Source: Algoriphagus winogradskyi (GTDB taxonomy: Bacteria; Bacteroidota; Bacteroidia; Cytophagales; Cyclobacteriaceae). From it: DNA of 64,000 nt. Shown here piece by piece: positions 43,076 to 51,786 of the stretch (position 1 is the stretch's first letter; each line of letters starts with the position of its first letter). Location: the NCBI RefSeq assembly GCF_900182815.1, contig NZ_FXUA01000002.1, positions 186,001-250,000 on the forward strand, given 5' to 3'. The translations under genes and the position numbers were made by a program. The notes under the pieces were generated by a model. The model did no database searches. It was not told where the DNA came from and saw only the letters and a program-made list of their open reading frames with translations.

Positions 43076-45751
43076 TCATTCTAAAACTCTGACCAATCTA
43101 CCCAATCTACCTGATTCATCCATTCCCTCGATTACTATTACCAGCCTTTTAGCCAGATCCGTGTTAAAAAATTCCAAATTTGTCTCTCCTTTTTCATCCA
43201 AGGTGACTAAAGGGTTCCAATACACTGTGGATCTTTCATCTGTCATGGCATTTTCCACTGTTTTGGTGTCATATTTTGGCAGGTAAAACTCCCTTGGGAC
43301 AGCATATCCGCCAAAGCGGGTGACCAGACTTCCTTTTTCATTTGTAAATATCTCTCCACCGGTCTTGGTATATACCGCGATCACGCCATTCGCCCCTTGG
43401 GCTCCGAAAATAGCAGCTTTTGCAGGATCTTTGAATACATCCACACTTTTGACCATGCTTGGATTTACTTGCATCAGTGTGCCTGCATCCACTGGCATAT
43501 TGTCCAAAAGATAGAGCGGTTGCGTACCAGAAGTAATCGAACCCACTCCTCTGATAAGTACATTTACATCCAAGCCAGAGACAAACACCTGAACACCAGC
43601 GACCCTGCCTTGTATCAACTGAAATACATTTGTAAATGCAACAGCTCCTGGGATTTTTTCCGGGAGAAGCGTTACATCTCCTGAGCCATAAATTTTTTGA
43701 ATTTCATCCTCCTCTTTTTGTAAAGTCGTCGATTCTACCGTCACTCCTTCTATATCCACTATTTCATCCTGACCGTTGATCATTTGATTCATCCTAAATC
43801 TAGATTCATAAGTGGCGGCAAGCTCCTCAGACCAAAGTGGCTTGTCAGAATATTTTCCTGCTATAGTAAAGAATACGGGCTCAGGTAGTTCTAAATCTAT
43901 ATCCACAAAATTCTTAAGTCTATTATCATCAGCAGTAATGGTGATTGTAGCTGAATCTAGGTAATTCAAATCCTTAAAGATAAACCTGCCATTTGGACCA
44001 AACTCCGATGTTATTATCTCAATACCTTCACCGACTAATGCCGTTATCTTGCCCCCGGCTAAGCCTTTCTTGGTGTCCTCTGCATCAGAGACTTGGCCTT
44101 CTACATTCAATCCTTGTTCTATAAAATTATCGATTTTTGGAAAGGTAGATGACATCACATCTTCCCAGCTAAACCGTCTCCATCCATGGGTTAGCATTAC
44201 CAAGTCCAAGGATTGCTGGTTTTCTGGACTATCATCAAAGTACCGCCCAGCCTGATATATATTACCGTGCAAGTCTGAAGTCAACAACAGCGAGGATAGA
44301 ATATTGCTTCCCATATCCTTAGATGGGTCCACCTGATCTGCATCTAATACGGCTACCGAGAAGCTTCCAGTGCTAGCTCCCCCTGGAAAAGAAGCGTTAA
44401 GTCCAAGGTTTATTTTTTCTCGTTTGGCAATATTTCCAGATTTTGACAATTCAATATCGATCAGATCGTCCTGTTGGAAGAAAAGCAATCGCTGAAGTAG
44501 TGGAGTTCCATCAGCACTTAGGACGGTGATTTCATTTATTCCGGATATGAGATTTTCCTTAGGAATTCTAACCCCCCATGTTCCGTTTGATAAAACCCCC
44601 TTTATCATATAATTAATAATTCCTCTGGTTTGGGAGACCAGCAAGAGCTCTTTAGGGTTATGCTCACCCTGTATAAATACTGTCAAGTAGGCTACTGCCG
44701 GATTATTGATTACCTGCATGACTAAGCCGGACGCATCGATCTCAGGAAGATTTACTAAGACTTCCTGACCGGTTGTCTTTTCAAAGATTTTAGCCTGATG
44801 ACTATTGCCAGTAGGAGTAAATTCAAATTTGCCTAAGCCTGCAAAATTACTTTCAAAGCTAGTTTCACTGCCTAAGATATTGCCGTTAATAGCTGCTGGA
44901 AGTCCATCAGGATAGAGTGCACGGAAGGCAAAGTTTGACTTCATATCTACAACAGCGTGTCCTCCCTCTGGCAAAAACTGAATGTCTGCTAACGTCAAAC
45001 TATAAGGTAGCCTTATTTTTTGGGTGACAGAATAGTTCTCATTCTCCAGATAAGTCAGCTCCAAATGCTGGGATAAATTTGCCTTTTCAGGTATGCTAAA
45101 CGTAAAATTGACTTCCCCATCAGCATTTAAAATTACCTCCTGAGAATATACTTCTTCGCCTTCAGCTAGGACTTTTACATCAATTGCCTTACTACTCAGC
45201 GGGTTTCCTTTACTATCTACAGCTGCTAGATTTGCTTTATAGGTTACTTTTCCATTAGAAGTGGTTATACTTCCGTAGGTGATTTTCGGTAGGAAGGAGC
45301 CTCCTGCTCCGTCGATGACATTCACCACGGAAGTGGAAAAGTACTCTTCTCCGAAATTACGCATCCAAGCCGTATAGGCTTTGATCTGATATATTCCAGC
45401 TTTGCCAAAGGCCGGCAATACAAAATCTCCACTTCCCCTTCCTTTCTCAAGCCGCAGGACTTTTTGCTCTAGAAGCAATCCTTCTCCATCAAATAGGTCC
45501 ACATACAATGTAGAACTGAGTGGGGAAGGAACTTGAGCGCTCCCAGCCGTAAGATATGCACTAAACCATAAGTCTTCACCCAGGGTATAAGTACTCTTGT
45601 CCAGATGTAAGTAGGCCTTCTCTATCGGGAATTCTTTCTGATAAGTATCAAAAAAAGTCTGGATTTTTGGTATTATTTCATCTTGAGCAACTACTGGTTT
45701 CAAAAAAGAAAAGCTAAGAAGTAGCGTAAGAACGACAATATGAACTTTCAT
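43076..45751 (-). CDS. MG2-domain protein with an orphan TonB plug domain
   Basis: An 891-residue exported protein from ATG 45751 (signal peptide MKVHIVVLTLLLSFSFLKPVVAQ-like). It starts with a macroglobulin MG2-type domain (EKAYLHLDKSTYTLGEDLWFSAYL), continues through several beta-rich modules, and near the C-terminus contains a TonB-receptor plug domain (LIRGVGSITSGTQPLYLLDNMPVD and VFKDPAKAAIFGAQGANGVIAVYT) but no outer-membrane barrel. This architecture recurs in Bacteroidota. It might act in outer-membrane import or assembly with a separate barrel; function unproven. Confidence 0.85.
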   Translation of the reverse strand: MKVHIVVLTLLLSFSFLKPVVAQDEIIPKIQTFFDTYQKEFPIEKAYLHLDKSTYTLGEDLWFSAYLTAGSAQVPSPLSSTLYVDLFDGEGLLLEQKVLRLEKGRGSGDFVLPAFGKAGIYQIKAYTAWMRNFGEEYFSTSVVNVIDGAGGSFLPKITYGSITTSNGKVTYKANLAAVDSKGNPLSSKAIDVKVLAEGEEVYSQEVILNADGEVNFTFSIPEKANLSQHLELTYLENENYSVTQKIRLPYSLTLADIQFLPEGGHAVVDMKSNFAFRALYPDGLPAAINGNILGSETSFESNFAGLGKFEFTPTGNSHQAKIFEKTTGQEVLVNLPEIDASGLVMQVINNPAVAYLTVFIQGEHNPKELLLVSQTRGIINYMIKGVLSNGTWGVRIPKENLISGINEITVLSADGTPLLQRLLFFQQDDLIDIELSKSGNIAKREKINLGLNASFPGGASTGSFSVAVLDADQVDPSKDMGSNILSSLLLTSDLHGNIYQAGRYFDDSPENQQSLDLVMLTHGWRRFSWEDVMSSTFPKIDNFIEQGLNVEGQVSDAEDTKKGLAGGKITALVGEGIEIITSEFGPNGRFIFKDLNYLDSATITITADDNRLKNFVDIDLELPEPVFFTIAGKYSDKPLWSEELAATYESRFRMNQMINGQDEIVDIEGVTVESTTLQKEEDEIQKIYGSGDVTLLPEKIPGAVAFTNVFQLIQGRVAGVQVFVSGLDVNVLIRGVGSITSGTQPLYLLDNMPVDAGTLMQVNPSMVKSVDVFKDPAKAAIFGAQGANGVIAVYTKTGGEIFTNEKGSLVTRFGGYAVPREFYLPKYDTKTVENAMTDERSTVYWNPLVTLDEKGETNLEFFNTDLAKRLVIVIEGMDESGRLGRLVRVLE

Positions 45752-45825
45752 ATAAAAGGAGTTGGCATGTTTGAAAGAAAGTCTTAATAAAACTAAAGGA
45801 CGTTTAATTAACAATTAAAAATACG

Positions 45826-46893
45826 TTAATTAGTATTAAGTTCACCTACCTCATTTTTGTTTGCCAATTGCCCACAGGCTGCATCGATGTCCTGACCACG
45901 GGATTTTCTCACTTTAGCAATGATGCCCTGCGATTCCAATACGCGAACATACATATCGACTGCTTCCTGCTTAGCCTGGCGGAATTCTCCCTCGTCGATA
46001 GGATTGTACTGGATCAGGTTGACTTTAGAAGGAATGATTTTACAGAATTTGGCCAACGCCCGAGCATGCCGCTCATCGTCATTGATTCCTTCCCAAATCA
46101 CATATTCGTAGGTAACTTTGCGTTTGGTCTTTTCATACCAATACTTCAATGATTCACCCAACTCTTCCACTGGATTGCTATCGTTGATTGGCATGAGCCG
46201 TGACCTAGTTTCGTTGATCGCAGAGTGGAGCGAGACGGCCAGATTGAAGCGAACTTCATCATCGGCTAGCTTGCGGATCATTTTGGTGACTCCCACAGTA
46301 GAAACAGTAATCCTTCTTGGCGCCATTCCCAATCCTTCCGGAGAGGTGATTTTATCTATCGCTTCCAGCACATTCGCATAGTTTAGCAATGGCTCCCCCA
46401 TTCCCATAAAAACAATATTGGTCAAGGGACGCTGGAAGTAAGTTTCAGCCTCATCTTTGATAGCCACTACCTGATCGTAGATCTCATCCGGATTCAGATT
46501 TCGCATACGTTTTAATCGAGCAGTCGCGCAAAAATTACAATCCAGACTACAACCAACCTGGGAAGAAACACAAGCCGTAATCCGCTTAGTCGTTGGGATC
46601 AAAACAGACTCTACGATCTTATTGTCATAAAGCTTCACCGCATTCTTGATGGTGCCATCTGAGGAATGCTGCATCAGATCCACGAGAATATGATTGATCT
46701 CAAAATGCGTTTTGAGCATCTCCCGCGTACTCAGCGAGATATTACTCATCTCGTCAAAGTTCTTCAGAGACTTATTCCACAGCCATTCATAGACTTGCTT
46801 GGCGCGGAATTTCTTATCCCCCTGCGCCAAAAAGAATTCTTCCAACTGCGCCAGAGATAGCTTACGGATGTCTTTTTTCTGAATTGCTTCCAT
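45826..46893 (-). CDS. rlmN: Dual-specificity RNA methyltransferase RlmN
   Basis: Radical-SAM enzyme methylating C2 of A2503 in 23S rRNA and A37 in some tRNAs. The iron-sulfur motif CNFCATA is preceded by CSLD (cysteines spaced CxxxCxxC near 116-123), MGMGEPLLNY follows near 165, and a C-terminal conserved Cys lies in DIDAACGQL. An N-terminal helical domain spans 1-60. Length of 355 residues is standard. Confident assignment to RlmN rather than the Cfr resistance paralogue, because it is a normal single housekeeping copy. Confidence 0.96.
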   Translation of the reverse strand: MEAIQKKDIRKLSLAQLEEFFLAQGDKKFRAKQVYEWLWNKSLKNFDEMSNISLSTREMLKTHFEINHILVDLMQHSSDGTIKNAVKLYDNKIVESVLIPTTKRITACVSSQVGCSLDCNFCATARLKRMRNLNPDEIYDQVVAIKDEAETYFQRPLTNIVFMGMGEPLLNYANVLEAIDKITSPEGLGMAPRRITVSTVGVTKMIRKLADDEVRFNLAVSLHSAINETRSRLMPINDSNPVEELGESLKYWYEKTKRKVTYEYVIWEGINDDERHARALAKFCKIIPSKVNLIQYNPIDEGEFRQAKQEAVDMYVRVLESQGIIAKVRKSRGQDIDAACGQLANKNEVGELNTN

Positions 46894-46962
46894 GATGCAA
46901 AGGTAAGAGATTCTTGGGTATCAAGAAGCTGGGGTATGAGTATCAAGATGAAAGGTGCGGGA

Positions 46963-47445
46963 TTATTTCCACTTGAAGCTTTTCTGATCTATAGCTCGCA
47001 TGGTACAAAGTATTCCATTTAGGTGATCGAATTCATGCTGAATCAATTCAGAAATAGCTCCAGAAACATTCCATTCCTTTTGTTCCCAATTCTCATCTCT
47101 ATAAGTCAGGGTCACGGATTGATGTCTTTTTACCTTGACTAGCAAATTCGGAAAACTCATGCAGTCATCCCACAACTCAAACTTCTCGTCACTGAGATTT
47201 TTAAGCTCCGGATTGAGAATCACATAGGGTTTATCCAAGTTTAGGTAAAACATCCGCTTCATAATCCCTAGCTGTGGAGCAGCGATTCCTCTCCCAAAAC
47301 CATAAACGCTTCGAATATCGGCCATGGCCTCATGTAATTCCTGGACCCAACCCGATACTTGATCCAGTTCGGATTCTAAAATTGGCTCACATACTTCGTA
47401 AAGCCTAGGATCGCCGAGTTTGAGGATGTCGTGAATGGTTTTCAT
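46963..47445 (-). CDS. Peptide deformylase, divergent
   Basis: Metal hydrolase of the deformylase family, 160 residues. Motif 1 is GRGIAAPQLG, motif 3 is QHEFDHLNGIL (HExxH-type zinc ligands), but motif 2, normally EGCLS, reads DDCMS. The metal-binding Cys is retained. It may be a second, specialised deformylase rather than the essential one. It lies 69 bases beyond the rlmN start on the same strand. Confidence 0.85.
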   Translation of the reverse strand: MKTIHDILKLGDPRLYEVCEPILESELDQVSGWVQELHEAMADIRSVYGFGRGIAAPQLGIMKRMFYLNLDKPYVILNPELKNLSDEKFELWDDCMSFPNLLVKVKRHQSVTLTYRDENWEQKEWNVSGAISELIQHEFDHLNGILCTMRAIDQKSFKWK

Positions 47446-47526
47446 ATCACCTAATAAATTAGCAATTTATACCCTATATAGGGTATTTTTAGTCAATCGC
47501 CGATCTTCTTCGTCTTAATGTTTGCA

Positions 47527-47550
47527 TAATAATAATAATAATAATAATAT
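47527..47550 (+). repeat. TAA trinucleotide microsatellite
   Basis: Seven perfect TAA repeats plus TAT, about 75 bases upstream of the cysteine-rich peptide gene. Bacterial genomes rarely keep such runs; length change could alter promoter spacing. Confidence 0.8.
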
Positions 47551-47622
47551 GTTGCGACTAGCGAATCAGTTGATTTGTCGCTCTTGGCCAAGGGGTAACT
47601 ATCTAACAAAAATTTAATTATT

Positions 47623-47847
47623 ATGAAAAAAGTAATTTTAGGTATACTACTCCCAGTCTTCTTCATTTTTGCATTTTCTTCTAGTCCAGTATTGGCTCAA
47701 GAAGAAGAAGAACCATGTGAGGAAAGTGAAGGTTGTGAAGAGGAAACTCCGAAATACTATAAAATGGGACAGACAGGACCCAACACCTTTTGTTGTGTAC
47801 CTAGTACAAATTCATTGGACACATGTACAGGAATACCTTGTTTATAA
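47623..47847 (+). CDS. Small exported cysteine-rich peptide
   Basis: A 74-residue protein with a signal peptide (MKKVILGILL start, cleavage near VLAQ), an acidic mature N-terminus (EEEEPCEESEGCEEE) and six cysteines in all, with the tail FCCVPSTNSLDTCTGIPCL. I do not recognise the family. Position before a beta-propeller lipoprotein gene recalls Bacteroidota peptides of the NVEALA kind, which also sit beside 6-bladed propellers, but the NVEALA motif itself is absent. A hairpin separates it from the next gene. Confidence 0.75.
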   Translation: MKKVILGILLPVFFIFAFSSSPVLAQEEEEPCEESEGCEEETPKYYKMGQTGPNTFCCVPSTNSLDTCTGIPCL

Positions 47848-47870
47848 TCAATACTTTCATCAATTACAAA

Positions 47871-47894
47871 AAAGAGGGGGGAGACCCCTTCTTT
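47871..47894 (+). terminator. Hairpin between peptide and propeller genes
   Basis: AAAGAGGGG and CCCCTTCTTT pair with one bulge around a short loop, 23 bases after the peptide stop and 13 before the propeller ATG. T run is weak, so it may partly terminate and lower propeller expression. Confidence 0.45.
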
Positions 47895-47906
47895 AACTTT
47901 CACTCT

Positions 47907-49103
47907 ATGAAAAAATGTCTTTACTTTTTACAGTTTCTTATTTTAGCATCATTATTTTTCAATTGTTCTTCTCCAGAAAAGAGTGAAATAATTGAATCAA
48001 AAACAGTTTCAATAAATCTTCAAGAAGCAAATCCTGATAAATTTGACTCAATGTTTGCAATAGAGGAAATGATGTCTATTGGAGGGTCTGAAAATATCCC
48101 AATAAAGCAAATCAAAAGAATCCTGCAGAGGGAAAGTAAGTATTGGATCCTTACTTCGAATAAAATCTTGAAACTAGATTCAGATGGTGAAATTTTGGGT
48201 TCGATTTCTAGTCAGGGAAATGGACCAGGAGAATTTCAAACTGTTGATGATATCCGATGGAATGATGGTTCCAATTTTATAGAGGTGTTAGATAAAAACA
48301 GCGGCAAATTAATACGATTTAATTCCCAAGGGGAATTTCAAAATGAATGGAATAATCCTTACCTATACTTAGCCACTTCCTTTATGCCTCAAGGGGATGA
48401 TTATTTCATTTATGGCGGCGTATTTTTTAGTGGAGATGGAGATCGCGCTGTCTTGGTATCTGGAAAAACTGGTGAGAAAAAGGAAGGATTCAGCAAAATT
48501 GGAAATGAAAGAGGCTATTTAAGCGTACTTAATAATGACACTTTTTATGCTAAAGATGGAGCTATCGAGTTTTTTTATTCCGATAGTGACTCTCTTTATA
48601 CACTGAGCGAAAATGGATCTAGTGTAAAATATATTTTTGACTTTGGAAAATTTCAAACTCCTCCAGAGTTCTTTGATCGTTCCTTTGAAAACATCATGGA
48701 CTTTAGAAATCAAGCAGCAGAAAATAATTATGCTTCAGTTTTTTCAATACAACCCACAGACAAACATATATTCCTTTTCATAATTCAGGGTTCTAATTAT
48801 TATACTACAACAGTAGATAGAGCTAAAAATAAGGTTAGAATAGCAAAAGGTTGGTCGACCGAATTTGGGAGTGATTTTTCAAATTTGAGTTCTTATTCAG
48901 CCTATACCCCGATTGGTAGTGATAGCCAATTCTTATATTTCTCTATAGACCCTTACTCAATTAAATCGGAAATCGATAAACTGAGTGGAAATCCGTCACT
49001 TCCTGAATTTTTAAAAAAGAATGCATATGTTGATCGTATCTATCAAGATTTTGATCAATATGAAAACCCGTACCTACTTAAGATCCGAATCAATGATTTT
49101 TAA
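47907..49103 (+). CDS. 6-bladed beta-propeller lipoprotein
   Basis: A 398-residue lipoprotein starting at MKKCLYFLQF with a lipobox near Cys20 (LFFNCSS). The body shows repeated strand patterns such as ILKLDSDGEILGSISSQGNGPGEF and IEVLDKNSGKLIRFNSQGEFQNEW, the signature of the Bacteroidota 6-bladed propeller family (DUF5128-like). Position behind the exported peptide gene suggests a surface peptide-binding or maturation role, which is inference. An earlier ATG at 47823 would overlap the peptide gene and is rejected. Confidence 0.85.
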   Translation: MKKCLYFLQFLILASLFFNCSSPEKSEIIESKTVSINLQEANPDKFDSMFAIEEMMSIGGSENIPIKQIKRILQRESKYWILTSNKILKLDSDGEILGSISSQGNGPGEFQTVDDIRWNDGSNFIEVLDKNSGKLIRFNSQGEFQNEWNNPYLYLATSFMPQGDDYFIYGGVFFSGDGDRAVLVSGKTGEKKEGFSKIGNERGYLSVLNNDTFYAKDGAIEFFYSDSDSLYTLSENGSSVKYIFDFGKFQTPPEFFDRSFENIMDFRNQAAENNYASVFSIQPTDKHIFLFIIQGSNYYTTTVDRAKNKVRIAKGWSTEFGSDFSNLSSYSAYTPIGSDSQFLYFSIDPYSIKSEIDKLSGNPSLPEFLKKNAYVDRIYQDFDQYENPYLLKIRINDF

Positions 49104-49220
49104 AAAGAATAGTCATTATTTTAGATAATATTTACAGACTAACCCAATCTGCCTGTAGATAAATTATTGATACGCTGGGGAGAATTTACAATTCCACCCT
49201 TTTACGTACCTTCTTTTCCT

Positions 49221-49228
49221 TACTTTTG
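49221..49228 (+). promoter_or_regulatory. Promoter -7 box for the ABC-F gene
   Basis: TACTTTTG matches TAnnTTTG exactly and ends four bases before the ATG at 49233, so the transcript may be leaderless. Confidence 0.55.
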
Positions 49229-49232
49229 CGGC

Positions 49233-51134
49233 ATGAATTACCTTTCGGTCGAAAATCTCAGTAAAGCGTTCGGTGAGCGCAAGCTTTTTTCCAATATCTC
49301 TTTTGGCATTTCTCAAGGTCAGAAAATCGCCCTTGTCGGCATCAATGGTGCAGGCAAATCCACGCTGATGAAAATCATCATGGGTTTGGAGATTCCTGAT
49401 ACAGGGCAGGTTGGAATAAACCAGCAGGTAAAAGTCGCTTATGTGCATCAAAACCCGGTTTTTGAAGGTACGATGAGCATCTACCAAACGATTTTTGATC
49501 AAAGTAATTCGGAAGTGCTCAAAGTGATTGAGGATTATCACAAGGCAATGCTGGAAGCGGAGCGCGGTATTGACAACTCGGATAAAATGTCCGTTTTGTT
49601 TGAGAAAATGGATGCTTTCCAAGCCTGGGATTTTGAATATCAGGTGAAGGAAGTACTCGGCAAACTGGGGCTTCATGACACCGATCTTCCAGTAGGAACA
49701 CTTTCCGGTGGTCAGCGTAAGCGGGTTGCTTTGGCGAAAGCAATCCTGGAAAAGCCTGACTTACTTTTACTTGATGAGCCTACCAACCATCTGGATCTGG
49801 AAACTATCGAATGGCTGGAAGACTATTTGGCAAAAGCCAATCTTGCACTTTTCATGGTAACTCACGATAGGTATTTTTTGGAGAAAGTAACCAATGAGAT
49901 CCTAGAGCTAGATCAGGGTAAAGTGCATAGATATTTAGGCAACTATGGCTACTTCTTAGATAAAAAAGAAGAGCGTATGGAGATCGAGGATATAGAACTC
50001 GAAAAAGCCAAAAGCCTCTACAAAAAAGAATTGGATTGGATTCGTCGTCAGCCAAAGGCGAGAAGCACCAAAGCAAAGTATCGTGTGGACGCTTTCGAAG
50101 AAACCAAAGAAAAAGCCTCTCAGAAGCGGGAGGAACGTGATATTCAATTGACGGTGACCACTCAACGTTTGGGTAATAAGATCATTGAGATCGATAAGAT
50201 GAATAAGGCTTTTGGCGATAAAACTATCGTCAATGACTTCTCCTATACCTTCAAAAAGAAAGACAGAGTAGGAATTGTAGGCCCAAATGGTGCTGGAAAG
50301 ACTACCTTTCTTAATATGATCACGGGTCAGTTAGCGCCTGATTCTGGAAAAGTTTCCATCGGACAAACTACTGCTTTTGGTTATTACAGACAGGAAGAAA
50401 GTAGCTTTGATGAGGAAAAGCGTCTGATAGATATCGTGAAGGAAGTGGCTGAAGTGGTGACTATCGCGGGAGGTGCAGAAATTACTGTTTCCCAGTTTTT
50501 GACACAGTTTGGTTTTCCTCCCAAGCAGCAACATACGCCAATCGCCAAACTTAGCGGTGGGGAGAGAAGAAGACTTCAACTGCTGATGGTCTTGATCAAG
50601 AATCCTAACTTTTTGATTCTCGATGAGCCTACCAATGATCTGGATTTGATGACGCTTAATACACTGGAGGAGTTTTTGGATTCTTTCCCGGGCTGCTTGA
50701 TCATTGTTTCCCATGATCGATATTTTATGGATCGCTTGGTGGAGCATTTGTTTGTATTCGAGGGAGAAGGTGAGATCTCTGATTTCCCTGGGAATTATTC
50801 TGAATTCCGGGAAGTGGAAAAGGACCGAAGTCCGAAGACGGAAGACGGAAGTAAATCAGCACCAAAGAAGCAAGATGAGAAAGTTGAGGTGAAAGAAATT
50901 GCTCCGACGAAAGTAAAAGCCAGCTTTAAGCAAAAGAATGAGTTTAAGGAAGTGAATGCTTCCATGGCCAAATTGGAGAAAGAAAAGGCAGAAATCACTG
51001 ATAAAATAGCCGCAGGAATAGCTGATCACGAAGAACTAATCAAGCAATCCAACCGGATCGGAGAAATCGATTCAGAATTGGAAGAATTGGAATTGACTTG
51101 GTTGGAGTTGAGTGAGTTGGACGGGATAGAGTAG
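49233..51134 (+). CDS. ABC-F ATPase, Uup/EttA-like
   Basis: Cytosolic twin-ATPase of the ABC-F group, which acts on ribosomes. 633 residues from the ATG at 49233: ABC1 with Walker A GINGAGKST (near 36), signature LSGGQRKRVALA and Walker B LLLLDEPTNHLD; a linker with SLYKKELDWIRRQPKARSTKAK; ABC2 with GPNGAGKTT, LSGGERRRLQLL and LILDEPTNDLD. A charged C-terminal coiled coil ends the protein. The linker near residues 530-545 (EKDRSPKTEDGSKSA) is encoded by a heptamer array. Confidence 0.95.
   Translation: MNYLSVENLSKAFGERKLFSNISFGISQGQKIALVGINGAGKSTLMKIIMGLEIPDTGQVGINQQVKVAYVHQNPVFEGTMSIYQTIFDQSNSEVLKVIEDYHKAMLEAERGIDNSDKMSVLFEKMDAFQAWDFEYQVKEVLGKLGLHDTDLPVGTLSGGQRKRVALAKAILEKPDLLLLDEPTNHLDLETIEWLEDYLAKANLALFMVTHDRYFLEKVTNEILELDQGKVHRYLGNYGYFLDKKEERMEIEDIELEKAKSLYKKELDWIRRQPKARSTKAKYRVDAFEETKEKASQKREERDIQLTVTTQRLGNKIIEIDKMNKAFGDKTIVNDFSYTFKKKDRVGIVGPNGAGKTTFLNMITGQLAPDSGKVSIGQTTAFGYYRQEESSFDEEKRLIDIVKEVAEVVTIAGGAEITVSQFLTQFGFPPKQQHTPIAKLSGGERRRLQLLMVLIKNPNFLILDEPTNDLDLMTLNTLEEFLDSFPGCLIIVSHDRYFMDRLVEHLFVFEGEGEISDFPGNYSEFREVEKDRSPKTEDGSKSAPKKQDEKVEVKEIAPTKVKASFKQKNEFKEVNASMAKLEKEKAEITDKIAAGIADHEELIKQSNRIGEIDSELEELELTWLELSELDGIE
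50823..50850 (-). repeat. Heptamer array inside the ABC-F coding sequence
   Basis: Four gapless units GACCGAA, GTCCGAA, GACGGAA and GACGGAA. The 12-mer AAGACGGAAGAC (50835-50846) is the exact reverse complement of 51826-51837 in the array at 51787, linking the two. The units encode a charged linker. Confidence 0.6.
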
Positions 51135-51139
51135 TACTT

Positions 51140-51173
51140 CGTCATTGCGAGCGACGCAGGAGTGAAGCAATCT
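51140..51173 (+). repeat. Interspersed repeat of the CGTCATTGCGAG type
   Basis: CGTCATTGCGAG followed by GAAGCAATCT, with ATTGC and GCAAT able to pair. I know very similar sequences as abundant intergenic repeats in Bacteroidota genomes; only one copy lies in this window. Confidence 0.6.
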
Positions 51174-51209
51174 TTATTAAAACAGAGAAGAGAAATTTAA
51201 ATAAGCGAA

Positions 51210-51680
51210 ATGGAAAGTAATCATTCCTATCATTTACTTTTTAAATATGTGCTATTAGGCGCTGGTTTAGTAATAATATCAGTGCCTTTGCTCTCACTTC
51301 TTTTTCCAAACCTAGTTGAGATAAATGGTAAAACTGGAGCTATGAGTCCTATTTCATCTAGTTTATTTGGAATTATTGGAGTGATTCTGATCGTACTTTT
51401 TCTTTCAATAAAGGATAAGTTTGCAGTGGTTAAGATAGGAAATCAAACAATAACGATTAAGCAAAATGGAAAAGTGTATACTTTCCAATGGATGGAGATC
51501 GAATCAGTAACTCAGTTTCAGTTTGTCTTTCCTCCTTTGTATAAACTTACTATCAAAGACAATGAAAAGACAGTTTGGTTTAATACAGAGCCAACCTACA
51601 CAAGTATTGGAGGTTATACTACAGACAATAGTGAAATGGGAAATTTGATCAAAAAAATGAAAAGAGAGTTGAGTCTTTAA
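51210..51680 (+). CDS. Two-helix membrane protein with beta domain
   Basis: A 156-residue protein with two membrane helices (about 12-30 and 48-66) then a beta-rich C-terminal part (KFAVVKIGNQTITIKQNGKVYTFQWMEIESV) like a PH-type domain, ending with a KKMKREL helix. No function recognised. It stands alone between the ABC-F gene and the convergent TonB receptor gene. Confidence 0.75.
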   Translation: MESNHSYHLLFKYVLLGAGLVIISVPLLSLLFPNLVEINGKTGAMSPISSSLFGIIGVILIVLFLSIKDKFAVVKIGNQTITIKQNGKVYTFQWMEIESVTQFQFVFPPLYKLTIKDNEKTVWFNTEPTYTSIGGYTTDNSEMGNLIKKMKRELSL

Positions 51681-51713
51681 ATTCTAAAACTACAACTTTC
51701 TAAAATCTCCCTG

Positions 51714-51764
51714 CCCCCTTTAATTGACTTTTCGAATCCAAGCAAACTGTGCAATCTAAGGGGG
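51714..51764. repeat. Imperfect inverted repeat
   Basis: CCCCCTTTAATTG (51714-51726) and CAATCTAAGGGGG (51752-51764) are complementary at 11 of 13 positions around a 25-base loop. It may be a terminator remnant or a small mobile-repeat end between convergent genes. Confidence 0.4.
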
Positions 51765-51786
51765 AGCTACGGCAATGAAGAGTTGC

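Noticed and set aside
43320..44255. Plus-strand frames opposite the MG2/plug gene
   Set aside because: Short, serine-rich antisense frames typical of shadows.
47527..47550. Coding repeat
   Set aside because: TAA repeats contain stop codons in one frame and lie in a spacer.
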